Assembly: GCA_022826045.1 (NCBI GenBank)
Contig: JAJDVQ010000015.1
Span: forward strand, 1 to 64,000
Direction: 5' to 3'
Origin: Acidimicrobiia bacterium
GTDB lineage: Bacteria > Actinomycetota > Acidimicrobiia > Acidimicrobiales > Poriferisodalaceae
Length of the DNA: 64,000 nucleotides
In this document: positions 31,603-40,192 of the stretch, piece after piece
Position numbering within the stretch: the first letter of the stretch is position 1
How the letters are laid out: each line of letters starts with the position of its first letter
Notes under the pieces: model-generated
What the model was told of the DNA's origin: nothing
Seen by the model: the letters and a program-made list of their open reading frames with translations, nothing else
Database searches by the model: none
Position numbers and translations under genes: made by a program

Positions 31603-33525
31603 TCACCCCTCGGCATCATCGGGAACGAAGGAGCCCAGATCCACCTCGACGCTCCGGCGCCTTCCGTCGTCGTCGACTACGCCCAGCACAACCCGGTCTC
31701 CCGGCAGCCGAGTCAAGATCTCCACGACGAGATCTTGACTCGTGCGAATCTCCGCGCCATCGAATTCGACGATCGCCTCGCCGGGCTCGATGCCAGCCCG
31801 GTCGGCAGCCCCGCCTGGGTCGAGGCCCACGACCAGCGCTCCGTAGGCCAGCCCGGGAGGAACGTCGATGCCCGCGAGTTCGTCGTCGGGATCCGGGCCC
31901 GGCTCGACGGTCTCCGGGCCGCCGTCGCCCAACCCTCCGCTGGGGTCATCTGCTGCGCCGCGATCATCACCCGAAGAGACGACATCCTCCACCGACACGA
32001 TGCGCACACCGAGATACGGCTTCGCTCGCACCACGCCCTCGAGCAGCTGGTCAATGATCGGGCGGGCATGGTCGATCGAGATGGCGTAGCCGATCCCCTC
32101 GGCGATCCCGCGGAGATTCGACGAGCTGGCCCGGATTGCCGTGTTAACGCCGATCACCTCGCCGGCGGCGTTCACCAGCGGACCGCCCGAGTTGCCCGGG
32201 TTGATCGCAGCATCGGTCTGTATCAGCCTGACGAGCCGCTTGCCGTCGGGAAACTCAATGTAGCGGTCAAGCCCCGACACAATGCCCGATGTCACCGTCG
32301 GCTCGCCGATGATGTCGAGCGCATTGCCGATCGCGATCACCTCGTCGCCCACTTCGACTCCGTCGGTGGATCCCAGCCGCACGGTCGGCAGCCCCTCCCG
32401 GTCGACTTTCAGAACGGCAAGATCTCGCGTGGGATCGCTGGCGACCAAGTCTGCCGGCACGAACTCGCCGCCAAAGAGCCGCACGTCTACCGCCTCAGCA
32501 TCCTCGACTACGTGCGCGTTGGTCACGATATGGCCTTGGTGCGTCACGATGAAGCCCGAGCCGCTGCCTTCGCCCTCGTCGGTCGTGACCTTGACGATCA
32601 CCACAGACTCCTGCACCGCCTCGAGAACCGCTTTGATGTTGATGCCTTCGATGCGGCTGCCCAGTGGCTGCCCAGGCTGATTGAGGCCGCCAGTGAGCAT
32701 CTGGGCCCAGAAGTCGGTGAAACTGGCCGGGTCGAGGTCCGCTCCGGCATCCGCTGTGGAATCGGAAGGGTCGCCATTGCCTGCTGAATCGTCCTCTCGG
32801 GTGCCACCGGGGTTGAAGAAGTCATAACCGGCGAACACTTGGCTCCAGAAGTCGGCATCTCCCGTGGCGCCTTCGGACAGCACCGACCCGTCGCCCGGCG
32901 CATTCTCGTCGCGGGCTGCTCGAGGCTCTGGGCCGTCGGACGGCTGGGCTGTGCCGGACGGCTCGGCAACGACGGCAGTCGACCCCTGAGACGGCCCGAC
33001 CACGCCATCGGAGGAAACCGGGCTCGCAGCCTGCTGCACAGCCGGAACCGGCGCCGACGGCGTCGACGAAGAACCGTCGTCGGCCAAGACCACCAACAGC
33101 ATCAGCCCTGTCACCAGAGCCCCGACCAGCGCGCCCGTCGACGCGGCAACAGCCGTCAGCAGACACCCCGACCGCGGCATCGCCTGCCGGCCGTCTTGCG
33201 GGAGCTGCGCGGGCCTGGACCTCAACACAGCCTCAGGCCCGAGCGCTGGAGTGCTCGCCGACTCGATCTCCGGCTCGGGCAGCGTCACCGAGCCCATCGA
33301 CGGCTCGGCACTGGAATCGGCGTCGGACAGTGCCCCAAGCGCGTGTCCAGCCTGCGGGTCAGGCCCAACCGCAGCCTCCGGCTGCGCACCGCGGACGCTG
33401 GACGGTGTCCAGCCGAAACGCGGCAGCGTCGCAGACGGCCCGTCTGGAATTGTCGCCGCCTCTGAAGAAGCAGGGGACGGCGGAGCGGCTTCCGTCTCGC
33501 TGTGCCGGGATTCGGGTTCGTTCAC
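31603..33525 (-). CDS. HtrA/DegP-like trypsin-fold protease with PDZ domain
   Basis: From GTG 33525 the product is about 640 residues. The N-terminal 150 residues are a disordered, acidic cytoplasmic part. One transmembrane helix follows (LLTAVAASTGALVGALVTGL), then a low-complexity linker. The trypsin-like domain shows its triad in IVTNAHVVEDAE (His), TRDLAVLKVD (Asp) and NPGNSGGPLVN (Ser). A PDZ domain ends the protein (YGALVVGLDPGGAADRAGIE). It should act outside the membrane as a quality-control protease. All key residues are present. Confidence 0.92.
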   Translation of the reverse strand: MNEPESRHSETEAAPPSPASSEAATIPDGPSATLPRFGWTPSSVRGAQPEAAVGPDPQAGHALGALSDADSSAEPSMGSVTLPEPEIESASTPALGPEAVLRSRPAQLPQDGRQAMPRSGCLLTAVAASTGALVGALVTGLMLLVVLADDGSSSTPSAPVPAVQQAASPVSSDGVVGPSQGSTAVVAEPSGTAQPSDGPEPRAARDENAPGDGSVLSEGATGDADFWSQVFAGYDFFNPGGTREDDSAGNGDPSDSTADAGADLDPASFTDFWAQMLTGGLNQPGQPLGSRIEGINIKAVLEAVQESVVIVKVTTDEGEGSGSGFIVTHQGHIVTNAHVVEDAEAVDVRLFGGEFVPADLVASDPTRDLAVLKVDREGLPTVRLGSTDGVEVGDEVIAIGNALDIIGEPTVTSGIVSGLDRYIEFPDGKRLVRLIQTDAAINPGNSGGPLVNAAGEVIGVNTAIRASSSNLRGIAEGIGYAISIDHARPIIDQLLEGVVRAKPYLGVRIVSVEDVVSSGDDRGAADDPSGGLGDGGPETVEPGPDPDDELAGIDVPPGLAYGALVVGLDPGGAADRAGIEPGEAIVEFDGAEIRTSQDLVVEILTRLPGDRVVLGVVDDDGRRRSVEVDLGSFVPDDAEG

Positions 33526-33546
33526 CTCGCACCTCAACCGAGTGTC

Positions 33547-34581
33547 TCAGCCGACGGCAAGGCGTTCGGCTGCGCTGACCGACAGGAAATCGACGTTCTC
33601 ACGGAACAGATCGGTGTCGGCGCCCTCGGCGTCCGCCATGGCCCCGCGCAGGTACCGGTTGAGCACGCCCTCCGATATAGCAGCCAGACGCCAGTACGAG
33701 AACGCGCGGTAGTAGTCGACCTGCGACAAGTCGCGCCCCGACGCATCGGCGTACCGATCCAGCATCTCGCTGCGCGAAGCGAATCCGCCCGCCTGCGTGG
33801 GCGCCGAGGAGCCCGCCGACACCTCATCGGGCGACACCCAGTTGTTCATCAGGTAGCCCACATCGGCCATCGGGTCGCCGAGCGTGCACAGCTCCCAGTC
33901 GAGCACCGCAACAATGTCGCCGGAACCCGACAGCATGTTCCCCAGCCGGTAGTCGCCATGGACGATCGACGAGCCGATCTGCTCGGGCTTGCGGGCCTCC
34001 AGCTCGGCGGCGACCTCATCCATGATCGGCAGCTCACGAGTCTTCGACTGCTCCCACTGGCGCTTCCAGCGACGCAGCTGCCGACCCAGGTAGTCCTCAC
34101 GCCGTCCCAGATCACCCAATCCCACATCGTCGGGCTCGATCGCATGCAACTCGGCCAGCACATCGGCCACCCGCCGGCTCAGCGGCACACGCTCGCCGTC
34201 AGGCACCAGCGCCGACTCGTCAGCCGAATGCAGCACCGCGCCCTCCTCGTAGCTCATGACGTAGAACGGCGCCTCGTTCACGGTCTCGTCGGCACACAGC
34301 GCGATCGCCCGGGGCACCGGCACCTCGGTCTGCCCTACACCCGAGATGATCTCGTGCTCCCGGCCCATGTCGTGCGCCGTAGCCAGCACATGGCCCAAGG
34401 GCGGCCGCCGCAGCACCACCGACGAGCCGTCGGCGCAGTGCACCCGGTAGGTCAGGTTCGAATGCCCGCCGGCGATCAGCTCGAAGCGCAGCGGCTGAGC
34501 AGCCTGCGGCACATGGGCGGCGAACCACTCGCTGACCGCAGGGGCATCGATGCCCGTCGGCGCCTCACCGTCAGCCGGCAT
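33547..34581 (-). CDS. APH-type phosphotransferase (ACAD10/11-like)
   Basis: The 344-residue protein belongs to the aminoglycoside phosphotransferase/choline kinase fold. GGHSNLTYRVHC is the nucleotide loop, IVHGDYRLGNML the catalytic loop with its Asp, and VLDWELCTLGDP the metal-binding motif. This subgroup is found fused or near acyl-CoA dehydrogenases and is thought to phosphorylate hydroxy-acyl-CoA substrates. It begins one base after the 3-hydroxyacyl-CoA dehydrogenase stop, which supports a fatty-acid role over drug resistance. Confidence 0.87.
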   Translation of the reverse strand: MPADGEAPTGIDAPAVSEWFAAHVPQAAQPLRFELIAGGHSNLTYRVHCADGSSVVLRRPPLGHVLATAHDMGREHEIISGVGQTEVPVPRAIALCADETVNEAPFYVMSYEEGAVLHSADESALVPDGERVPLSRRVADVLAELHAIEPDDVGLGDLGRREDYLGRQLRRWKRQWEQSKTRELPIMDEVAAELEARKPEQIGSSIVHGDYRLGNMLSGSGDIVAVLDWELCTLGDPMADVGYLMNNWVSPDEVSAGSSAPTQAGGFASRSEMLDRYADASGRDLSQVDYYRAFSYWRLAAISEGVLNRYLRGAMADAEGADTDLFRENVDFLSVSAAERLAVG

Positions 34582-34582
34582 G

Positions 34583-35434
34583 TCAGCGGTAGGTGTAGAA
34601 GCCCCGGCCGGCCTTGCGCCCCAGCAGCCCCGCATCGCACATGCGGCTGAGCATCGGCGGCGGGGCGTAGAGCTGCTCGCGGAACTCCTCGTACAGCGAC
34701 TCGGCCACCGCCAGCGTCGTGTCGAGGCCGATCAGGTCGCACAGGGCCAGCGGCCCCATCGGGTGGTTGCAGCCCAGCACCATGCCGGCGTCGATGTCCT
34801 CGGTGGAAGCGAAGCCCGATTCGAGCATCCGGATGGCCGACAGGATGTAGGGGATCAGCAGGGCGTTGACCACGAACCCGGCTCGGTCCTGGCTGTCCAC
34901 CACCCGCTTGCCCAGCCGTTCCGATGCGAACGACCGGCAGCGCTCGGCCGTCTCCTCCGCAGTCAGCAGCGAGGAGATGACCTCCACCAGCCCCATGACC
35001 GGCACAGGATTGAAGAAGTGCATGCCGATGACCTGCGAGGGCCGATCGGTGGCCATGGCCAGCTTCATGATCGGGATGGCCGACGTGTTGGAGGCCATCA
35101 CGGCGCTGGGATCGTCGAGCACCTTGGACAGCCGCCCGAACACCTCCAGCTTGGCCGGCTCAGACTCGACCACCGCTTCGATCACGAACTCACGATCCGC
35201 CAGCTCGTCGAGATCGAGGCCGAACGACATGGCGCCCAGCGCCGATTCCCGCCCGGCATCGTCGAGCTTGCCGGCGTTGACGGCCCGGTTCAGGCTCTTC
35301 TCGATGCGGGCCATGCCGGCGGTCAGCGCATCCTCGTTGACCTCCACGATCTTCACATCGCACCCGTTGCGGGCCGCAACCTCGGCGATGCCCGACCCCA
35401 TCAGGCCGCAGCCCACCACACCGATCTTGTCCAT
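34583..35434 (-). CDS. 3-hydroxybutyryl-CoA dehydrogenase
   Basis: The 283-residue enzyme oxidises L-3-hydroxyacyl-CoA with NAD+. The Rossmann motif is GVVGCGLMGSGIAEVAARNG at the N-terminus. SNTSAIPIMKLA and GMHFFNPVPVMGLVEVI carry the catalytic His-Glu region, and DRAGFVVNALLIPYILSAI with GCNHPMGPLALCDLIGLD form the C-terminal dimer domain. Length and motifs match fadB2/hbd/paaH-type proteins. It is followed immediately by the phosphotransferase gene and preceded by a B12-binding protein gene, all minus strand. Confidence 0.93.
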   Translation of the reverse strand: MDKIGVVGCGLMGSGIAEVAARNGCDVKIVEVNEDALTAGMARIEKSLNRAVNAGKLDDAGRESALGAMSFGLDLDELADREFVIEAVVESEPAKLEVFGRLSKVLDDPSAVMASNTSAIPIMKLAMATDRPSQVIGMHFFNPVPVMGLVEVISSLLTAEETAERCRSFASERLGKRVVDSQDRAGFVVNALLIPYILSAIRMLESGFASTEDIDAGMVLGCNHPMGPLALCDLIGLDTTLAVAESLYEEFREQLYAPPPMLSRMCDAGLLGRKAGRGFYTYR

Positions 35435-35489
35435 GAGCCCCTGCCCTCAACTCGACGCCGTGGGCAATCTACCGCTCATGGCCCGCTGA

Positions 35490-35915
35490 CTATCTGGCCG
35501 GGGCCGGAGACTCATGACCCGTGCTGCGGGACCGCTCGATGGCGCCTTGCACGGCAGCCACCACCTCGTCGGCTGTCGCACCGGGAGTGAGCACCGCCGC
35601 CACGCCCGCCTGCTCCATGGCTTCGAGGTCGCCGTCGGGCACGATGCCGCCCAGGATGACCGGGATGCTCTCGGCGTCGGCCTCGCGCAGGCGCTCGACC
35701 ACCAGCGGCATGAGCGCCTCATGGGCCCCCGACAGCATCGACACCCCGATGGCGTCCACGTCCTCGTCGATGGCGGCGGCCACCACGCTCTCGGGTGTCT
35801 GGAACAGGCCGGTGTAGATCACCTCGAAGCCCGCGTCGCGCAGCATTCGGGCCACCACCTTGACCCCGCGGTCATGCCCGTCAAGGCCGAGCTTGGCAAT
35901 CAGCACCCGAGACAC
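35490..35915 (-). CDS. Methylmalonyl-CoA mutase-type cobalamin-binding subunit
   Basis: The 141-residue protein is a free-standing B12-binding domain. The cobalamin-ligand motif LGLDGHDRGVKVVA is present with its His, followed by SMLSGAHEALMP and VILGGIVPDGD. It should act as the small part of a split acyl-CoA mutase (methylmalonyl, isobutyryl or ethylmalonyl type). The catalytic large subunit is not in this window. It fits the CoA chemistry of its neighbours. Confidence 0.9.
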   Translation of the reverse strand: MSRVLIAKLGLDGHDRGVKVVARMLRDAGFEVIYTGLFQTPESVVAAAIDEDVDAIGVSMLSGAHEALMPLVVERLREADAESIPVILGGIVPDGDLEAMEQAGVAAVLTPGATADEVVAAVQGAIERSRSTGHESPAPAR

Positions 35916-35969
35916 GGGCCGAGATTACCGGCCTGCCCTGACGATCTGCCGTGCCGACCTGTCCAGCGG

Positions 35970-38900
35970 CTAGTTGTCCATCAGTCCCGGGAACGGAATG
36001 GCCTCGGGAAGCGGACCGGTGATGACCGGGACCGCCGCCTCCAAGCCGGCGGCAAGCCGGAACGCCGTCTCCCAGCCGCTCGGGCGCGCCCCGAGCTGGG
36101 CGATCGCCACCTCCGCCTCCGACCACAGCGCTGCCGCATCGGGCGCTTCGAGGGCCTCATGGCCCACGGCGCGTGCCAGCCGCACGATCGCTTGGCTCAG
36201 CCGACTGTCGGTGGCGTCGATGAGCACCAGCGCCTGCTCGAACGCTGCCTCCATCGCCGGCCGGTCCGCGTCGCGGGCATGCGCCATGGCGCGAGCGGTC
36301 AGGGCGTTACGCATGTCGGCGTAGGTGCCGGTGCCGCTCGCCATGGCGAACCGCGACTGCTCCAGCGCATCGACGGTGCGCCCCTCGACGGCATAAGCAA
36401 TGGCGAGACACGAGCACAGGTACGTCGAGGGAAGATCGGCGGCGGGCACCGCCTCGAGTGCCGCGATTGCGTCGGCGCCTCGTCCTTGCTGTGCCAGCGC
36501 GAGGCCTAGGGAAACCTCGAGGTCGCGCTCGCCGATCACGACCGCCCGCTCGGCGGCATGGCCGGCCGCGCCCGGCGGCGATGGAGACGAGGCGCCGCGC
36601 TGGGGCACCGCATCCCAACCGGCGCGAGCGAGGTCTTCGGTGACGATCTCGGGGTGCCCCATCTGCACAGCCGCTGCAGCACGCACGGCTCGCGCAAAGC
36701 CGTCCAGCGGCTGGCCCGGCATGTCGTTGGCCCGCTGCAGGCATTCGGCCAGCATCGCCCGGCTGCGCTGCATCTCGCCGACGGCCGCGTAGGCCCGGCC
36801 CAGCAGCCCCATCGCCTGCACCTCGCCGAAATCGCTGTGCACGTCGCGGAACACCTGCTCGGCAGCCTTGGCCCGCTCGACAGCGTCCGCAGCACGGCCC
36901 GACCACAGGCTGAGCGACCCCAGCAGCAGATCCATCATTGCCTCGGTGAAGCGTTCGCCCCGCTCGTGGGCGATGGCATGCACCGAGGTCGCCAGCTCTT
37001 CGGCCTGGTCGCGATCACCGCCATGGAAGCGCAGGAACGCGAGCAGCCCTTCCGCCGTCGCCAGGCCGACCGTGTCGCCCAGATCGCCGAACCGTTCGAT
37101 GGCGGTGGTGATGCGATCCCCGGCCTCGTCGATCAAGCCCTGCTCGAACGACAGCCATGCCAGGTTCTGCAGGCACCACGCCACGCCGCTCTCGTCGCCC
37201 AAGTGCCCGAACGTGCCGTTGGCCTCGTTGATGTAGCGGTCGGCCCGGGCGTACTCGCCGGCTCGCAGCGAGGCCAGCCCGCGCAGCCGCAGAGACTCGG
37301 CCGCCTCGCGCACCTCGCCCAGCGTGCGGAACTGGTCGAGCGCGTCGGCCAGCAGTTTGTCGGCCGCCGTGTGCTCGTCGCCGGCAAGCGCCACTTCGCC
37401 CAGCACCCGCAGCCCGTGCGCAGCCGCGAGCCGGTTGCCGTTCAGCGTTGCGAGGGCTCGGGCCAGCTCGGCGTCGGCGTGGGCGCCGTGCAGCTCCCCC
37501 AGCCGCAGTCGTGCGGCCGCCCGGCCCAGCGCCATGTCGATGAGGCGCGGGTCGGCATCGCCGAGCATCTCGATGGCGCGCCGGTAGAACTGCGCCGCTG
37601 CGTAGTGGCTGTCTCGGGCCGCGGCCCGCGTGCCGGCACGGCCCAGCCACTCGATGGCCACCTCGGTCATGCCGCCCTCGAACGACTCAGAATCTGCTGC
37701 GGTCTTGCTGGCGCCGGGCTGACCGGCGTCGGCGCCCAGCTCCACCGCCGAGGCGAAATGATCCGCGATCACGCCCACCGAGTCGCTGGCGGGGTCGTCG
37801 CGGTTCTGCGCCAGCCACAGGGCGACATCGAGATGCCGTTCGGCCCGGTCGGTCTTGGTGAGCATGCTGTAGGCCACGTCACGCACCACGTCGCTGCGGA
37901 ACGTCCACACGTCTGCCTCGCTGGTGAAGATGTCCTTGTCGACCAGCCGCTGGAAGGTGGCAGCGTCGCTGTCGGCACTGGTGTCGGGATTCGTGGCCGC
38001 CGTCATCTCCAGCAGCTCGCTGGTGGAGCCGCCGCCGCCGAGCACCGACGCGGCGTCCACCAGCCGCCGCTCGGGGGAGCTCAGCGTGTCGAGACGGGCG
38101 GCCACCAGCCCGCGCAGCGTGTCGGGCATCTCCGCCAGCGAGCGCTCCTCGTGATCTGGGCGAGCACCGGGGCCCACCACGCCCGACTCACGCAGCAGCA
38201 CGCACATCTCTTCGAGGAAGAACGGGTTGCCGCCGCTGCGCTCGTAGAGCTGATCGGCCAGGTAGGCCGGAGCGCTGCCGCCGAGCAGCTCAGCGGCCAG
38301 CTCAGCGGTGGCCTCGCGGCTGAGCGGATCCAGGTTCAGCACCACTGTGCTGTGGCGGCCCGGCGGCACCGTCCAGCGCTGCTCGTCCACGTTCCACCGG
38401 GCTGTGGTGATCACCACGAACGGCTGGTTGGCCAGTGCTGCCAGCAACTGCTCGAGCACGCTGAGCAGCCGCTCCTCGGCCCAGTGCACGTCGCTCAGCA
38501 GCAGCACGACGGGCTGGCGGCGCGTCATCGCTCCCAGGAAGCGGCGCAGGGAGCGGAAGGTGGCCTCGGCGCGCCACTCGATCTCGGCGGGGTCGCCGCT
38601 GCCCACCCGGCCCAGCACGGCGAGCACGACGTCGGTGATCTCGTCGATCTCCTCGTAGTTGACGATTTGAGTCTCGCCATTGGCGGGCCGCAGCACATCG
38701 GCCACCAGCGACGAGACGCGCCGGGTGGCCTGCACGGTCGAGTCGCCGGCGTTCACCCCTGCTGCGGTCGCAATGGCATCGCCCAGGCAGCGCAGCGGGT
38801 TGGTCTCGTCGTAGGGCAGCGCCATGCTCTCGAGCACCATGGCGTCATGGCGCTCGGTGGCGCCGTGCGCGGCCTCACGGGCGAGGCGGGTCTTGCCCAT

Positions 38901-39665
38901 GCCGGCCTCGCCCACGATCTGGCACAGCCCTGCTCGCCTGCGTGCCACCGCGGTGTCGATCGCGGTCTCCAGCAGGGCATGTTCGAGATCGCGCCCCACC
39001 AGCGGCGAGATCGTGGCGCTGCGGTGGCGGCCGGGCGGCGCCAGCTCGCCGCTGGCCAGGAAGACCGGCACCGGCTCGTCACGCCCGCGCAGGCCGATCT
39101 CGCCCCGGGGCGTGTAGTTCACGATGCTGACCGTGGCTGCCTGCGTGGTCGGCCCCACCAGCACCTCGCCCGCCTCGGCCAGCGTCTCCAGTCGGCTCGC
39201 GATGTTCACCGTGTCGCCCATGGCCGTGTAGTCGCCGCCGGCCCGCAGCGCCCCCACCAACACCTCGCCGGTGTTGATGCCGATGCGGATCCGCAGGTCG
39301 AGACTGCGCTCGGCGTTGAAAGCCTCCAGCGAGCGCTGCATGCGGAAGGCGGCCCGCAGCGCCCGCTCAGGGTCGTCTTCATGCGCCGTGGGCGCACCGA
39401 ACAGCGCCAGGATCGCGTCGCCGATGATCTTGTCGACCGTGCCCCCGAAGGCGGTCACGTCGGCCACGAGCCGCTGGAAGCACTGGTCGATGAGGTGCTT
39501 GATCTCTTCGGGGTCGGCGGCCTCGCTCATCGAGGTGAACCCGACCAGGTCGGCGAACAGCACCGTGACGACGCGCCGTTCCTCGGTGGAGACGAGCAGG
39601 TTGCCGCAGGTATGGCAGAAGCGTGCGCCCTGCGGGACCTCAGTGGCGCACGCAGGACACTTCAT
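35970..39665 (-). CDS. Class III adenylate/guanylate cyclase with AAA ATPase and TPR-like region
   Basis: This 1231-residue multi-domain protein begins with a zinc ribbon (CPACATEVPQGARFCHTCGN). A class III cyclase domain covers about residues 30-210: VLFADLVGFTSMSEAADPEE with the first metal Asp, KIIGDAILALFGAP with the second, and YTAMGDTVNIASRLE with the transition-state Asn and Arg. An AAA/STAND ATPase follows (LVGRDLEHALLETAI, Walker A IVGEAGMGKTRLA, VVLLLSDVHWAEE as Walker B). The last 500 residues are helical repeats of the TPR kind. Such proteins are common in actinobacteria; ligand sensing through the repeat region is supposed. No truncation is seen. Confidence 0.92.
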   Translation of the reverse strand: MKCPACATEVPQGARFCHTCGNLLVSTEERRVVTVLFADLVGFTSMSEAADPEEIKHLIDQCFQRLVADVTAFGGTVDKIIGDAILALFGAPTAHEDDPERALRAAFRMQRSLEAFNAERSLDLRIRIGINTGEVLVGALRAGGDYTAMGDTVNIASRLETLAEAGEVLVGPTTQAATVSIVNYTPRGEIGLRGRDEPVPVFLASGELAPPGRHRSATISPLVGRDLEHALLETAIDTAVARRRAGLCQIVGEAGMGKTRLAREAAHGATERHDAMVLESMALPYDETNPLRCLGDAIATAAGVNAGDSTVQATRRVSSLVADVLRPANGETQIVNYEEIDEITDVVLAVLGRVGSGDPAEIEWRAEATFRSLRRFLGAMTRRQPVVLLLSDVHWAEERLLSVLEQLLAALANQPFVVITTARWNVDEQRWTVPPGRHSTVVLNLDPLSREATAELAAELLGGSAPAYLADQLYERSGGNPFFLEEMCVLLRESGVVGPGARPDHEERSLAEMPDTLRGLVAARLDTLSSPERRLVDAASVLGGGGSTSELLEMTAATNPDTSADSDAATFQRLVDKDIFTSEADVWTFRSDVVRDVAYSMLTKTDRAERHLDVALWLAQNRDDPASDSVGVIADHFASAVELGADAGQPGASKTAADSESFEGGMTEVAIEWLGRAGTRAAARDSHYAAAQFYRRAIEMLGDADPRLIDMALGRAAARLRLGELHGAHADAELARALATLNGNRLAAAHGLRVLGEVALAGDEHTAADKLLADALDQFRTLGEVREAAESLRLRGLASLRAGEYARADRYINEANGTFGHLGDESGVAWCLQNLAWLSFEQGLIDEAGDRITTAIERFGDLGDTVGLATAEGLLAFLRFHGGDRDQAEELATSVHAIAHERGERFTEAMMDLLLGSLSLWSGRAADAVERAKAAEQVFRDVHSDFGEVQAMGLLGRAYAAVGEMQRSRAMLAECLQRANDMPGQPLDGFARAVRAAAAVQMGHPEIVTEDLARAGWDAVPQRGASSPSPPGAAGHAAERAVVIGERDLEVSLGLALAQQGRGADAIAALEAVPAADLPSTYLCSCLAIAYAVEGRTVDALEQSRFAMASGTGTYADMRNALTARAMAHARDADRPAMEAAFEQALVLIDATDSRLSQAIVRLARAVGHEALEAPDAAALWSEAEVAIAQLGARPSGWETAFRLAAGLEAAVPVITGPLPEAIPFPGLMDN

Positions 39666-39701
39666 CGCAGCATTCTAGAAACGGCGCCCGAAACAGGCCC
39701 G

Positions 39702-40182
39702 CTACTCGTGGGCGATGGCCTCCAGGATGTTCATGCGCCCGACGCGGCGAGCCGGCAGCAGTGCGGCCAGCAGACCGGCCAGCCCCGCCACCACGATGTA
39801 GACGGCCAGCGTGGCGTACGGCACATCGACGGTGGTGATGAACGAGTCGGGCGTGGCCAGCGAACCGGCCACGCCCAGCACCGTGCCGACGAGCACGCGT
39901 ATCTCGGCCAGCCGGTCGCCGAAGCCCAGGAACTGCTGCGCCGTGTCGGTGTCGAACACCGACACGGTCTGGCCGAGGCTAGTGCTGGTGTCGGGCGAGC
40001 CGAAGTTGAAGATGCCGACCAGCTCGAAAGGCTGCGAGGCCGATCTCCTGTGCGGCTCGCACCGTCAGGTCGGTCTCGCCGGCGATGTCCTGCGCCAGAT
40101 CGCCGAATGTCGAGCGCAGGCTGTCGGTGAGCGCGAAGCGGATCTTCTTGTCGAGCAGATTCCGCAGGGCGAGCTTCAGCAC
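39702..40182 (-). pseudogene. FtsX-type ABC permease, internally deleted relic
   Basis: Two short frames represent the ends of an exporter permease like its neighbour. The 5' frame (40182-39979) reads MLKLALRNLLDKKIRFALTD and the 3' frame (39965-39702) reads VFDTDTAQQFLGFGDRLAEI, then VYIVVAGLAGLLAALLPARR and MNILEAIAHE. The latter aligns with AIFSLFDSATAQEVLGYPGE and FGLIAALFPAFRASRMNVLD of the intact permease at 40193. Most helices and the extracytoplasmic domain are missing and the frame changes between the parts. This looks like a tandem duplicate that decayed. Confidence 0.8.
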
Positions 40183-40192
40183 TGCGAGTCAA

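Noticed and set aside
36558-40130. A 1190-codon open frame on the plus strand
   Set aside because: It is antisense to the cyclase/ATPase gene, whose minus-strand domains are clear. The product is an Arg/Gly/Gln/His-rich shadow typical of high-GC third-position bias.
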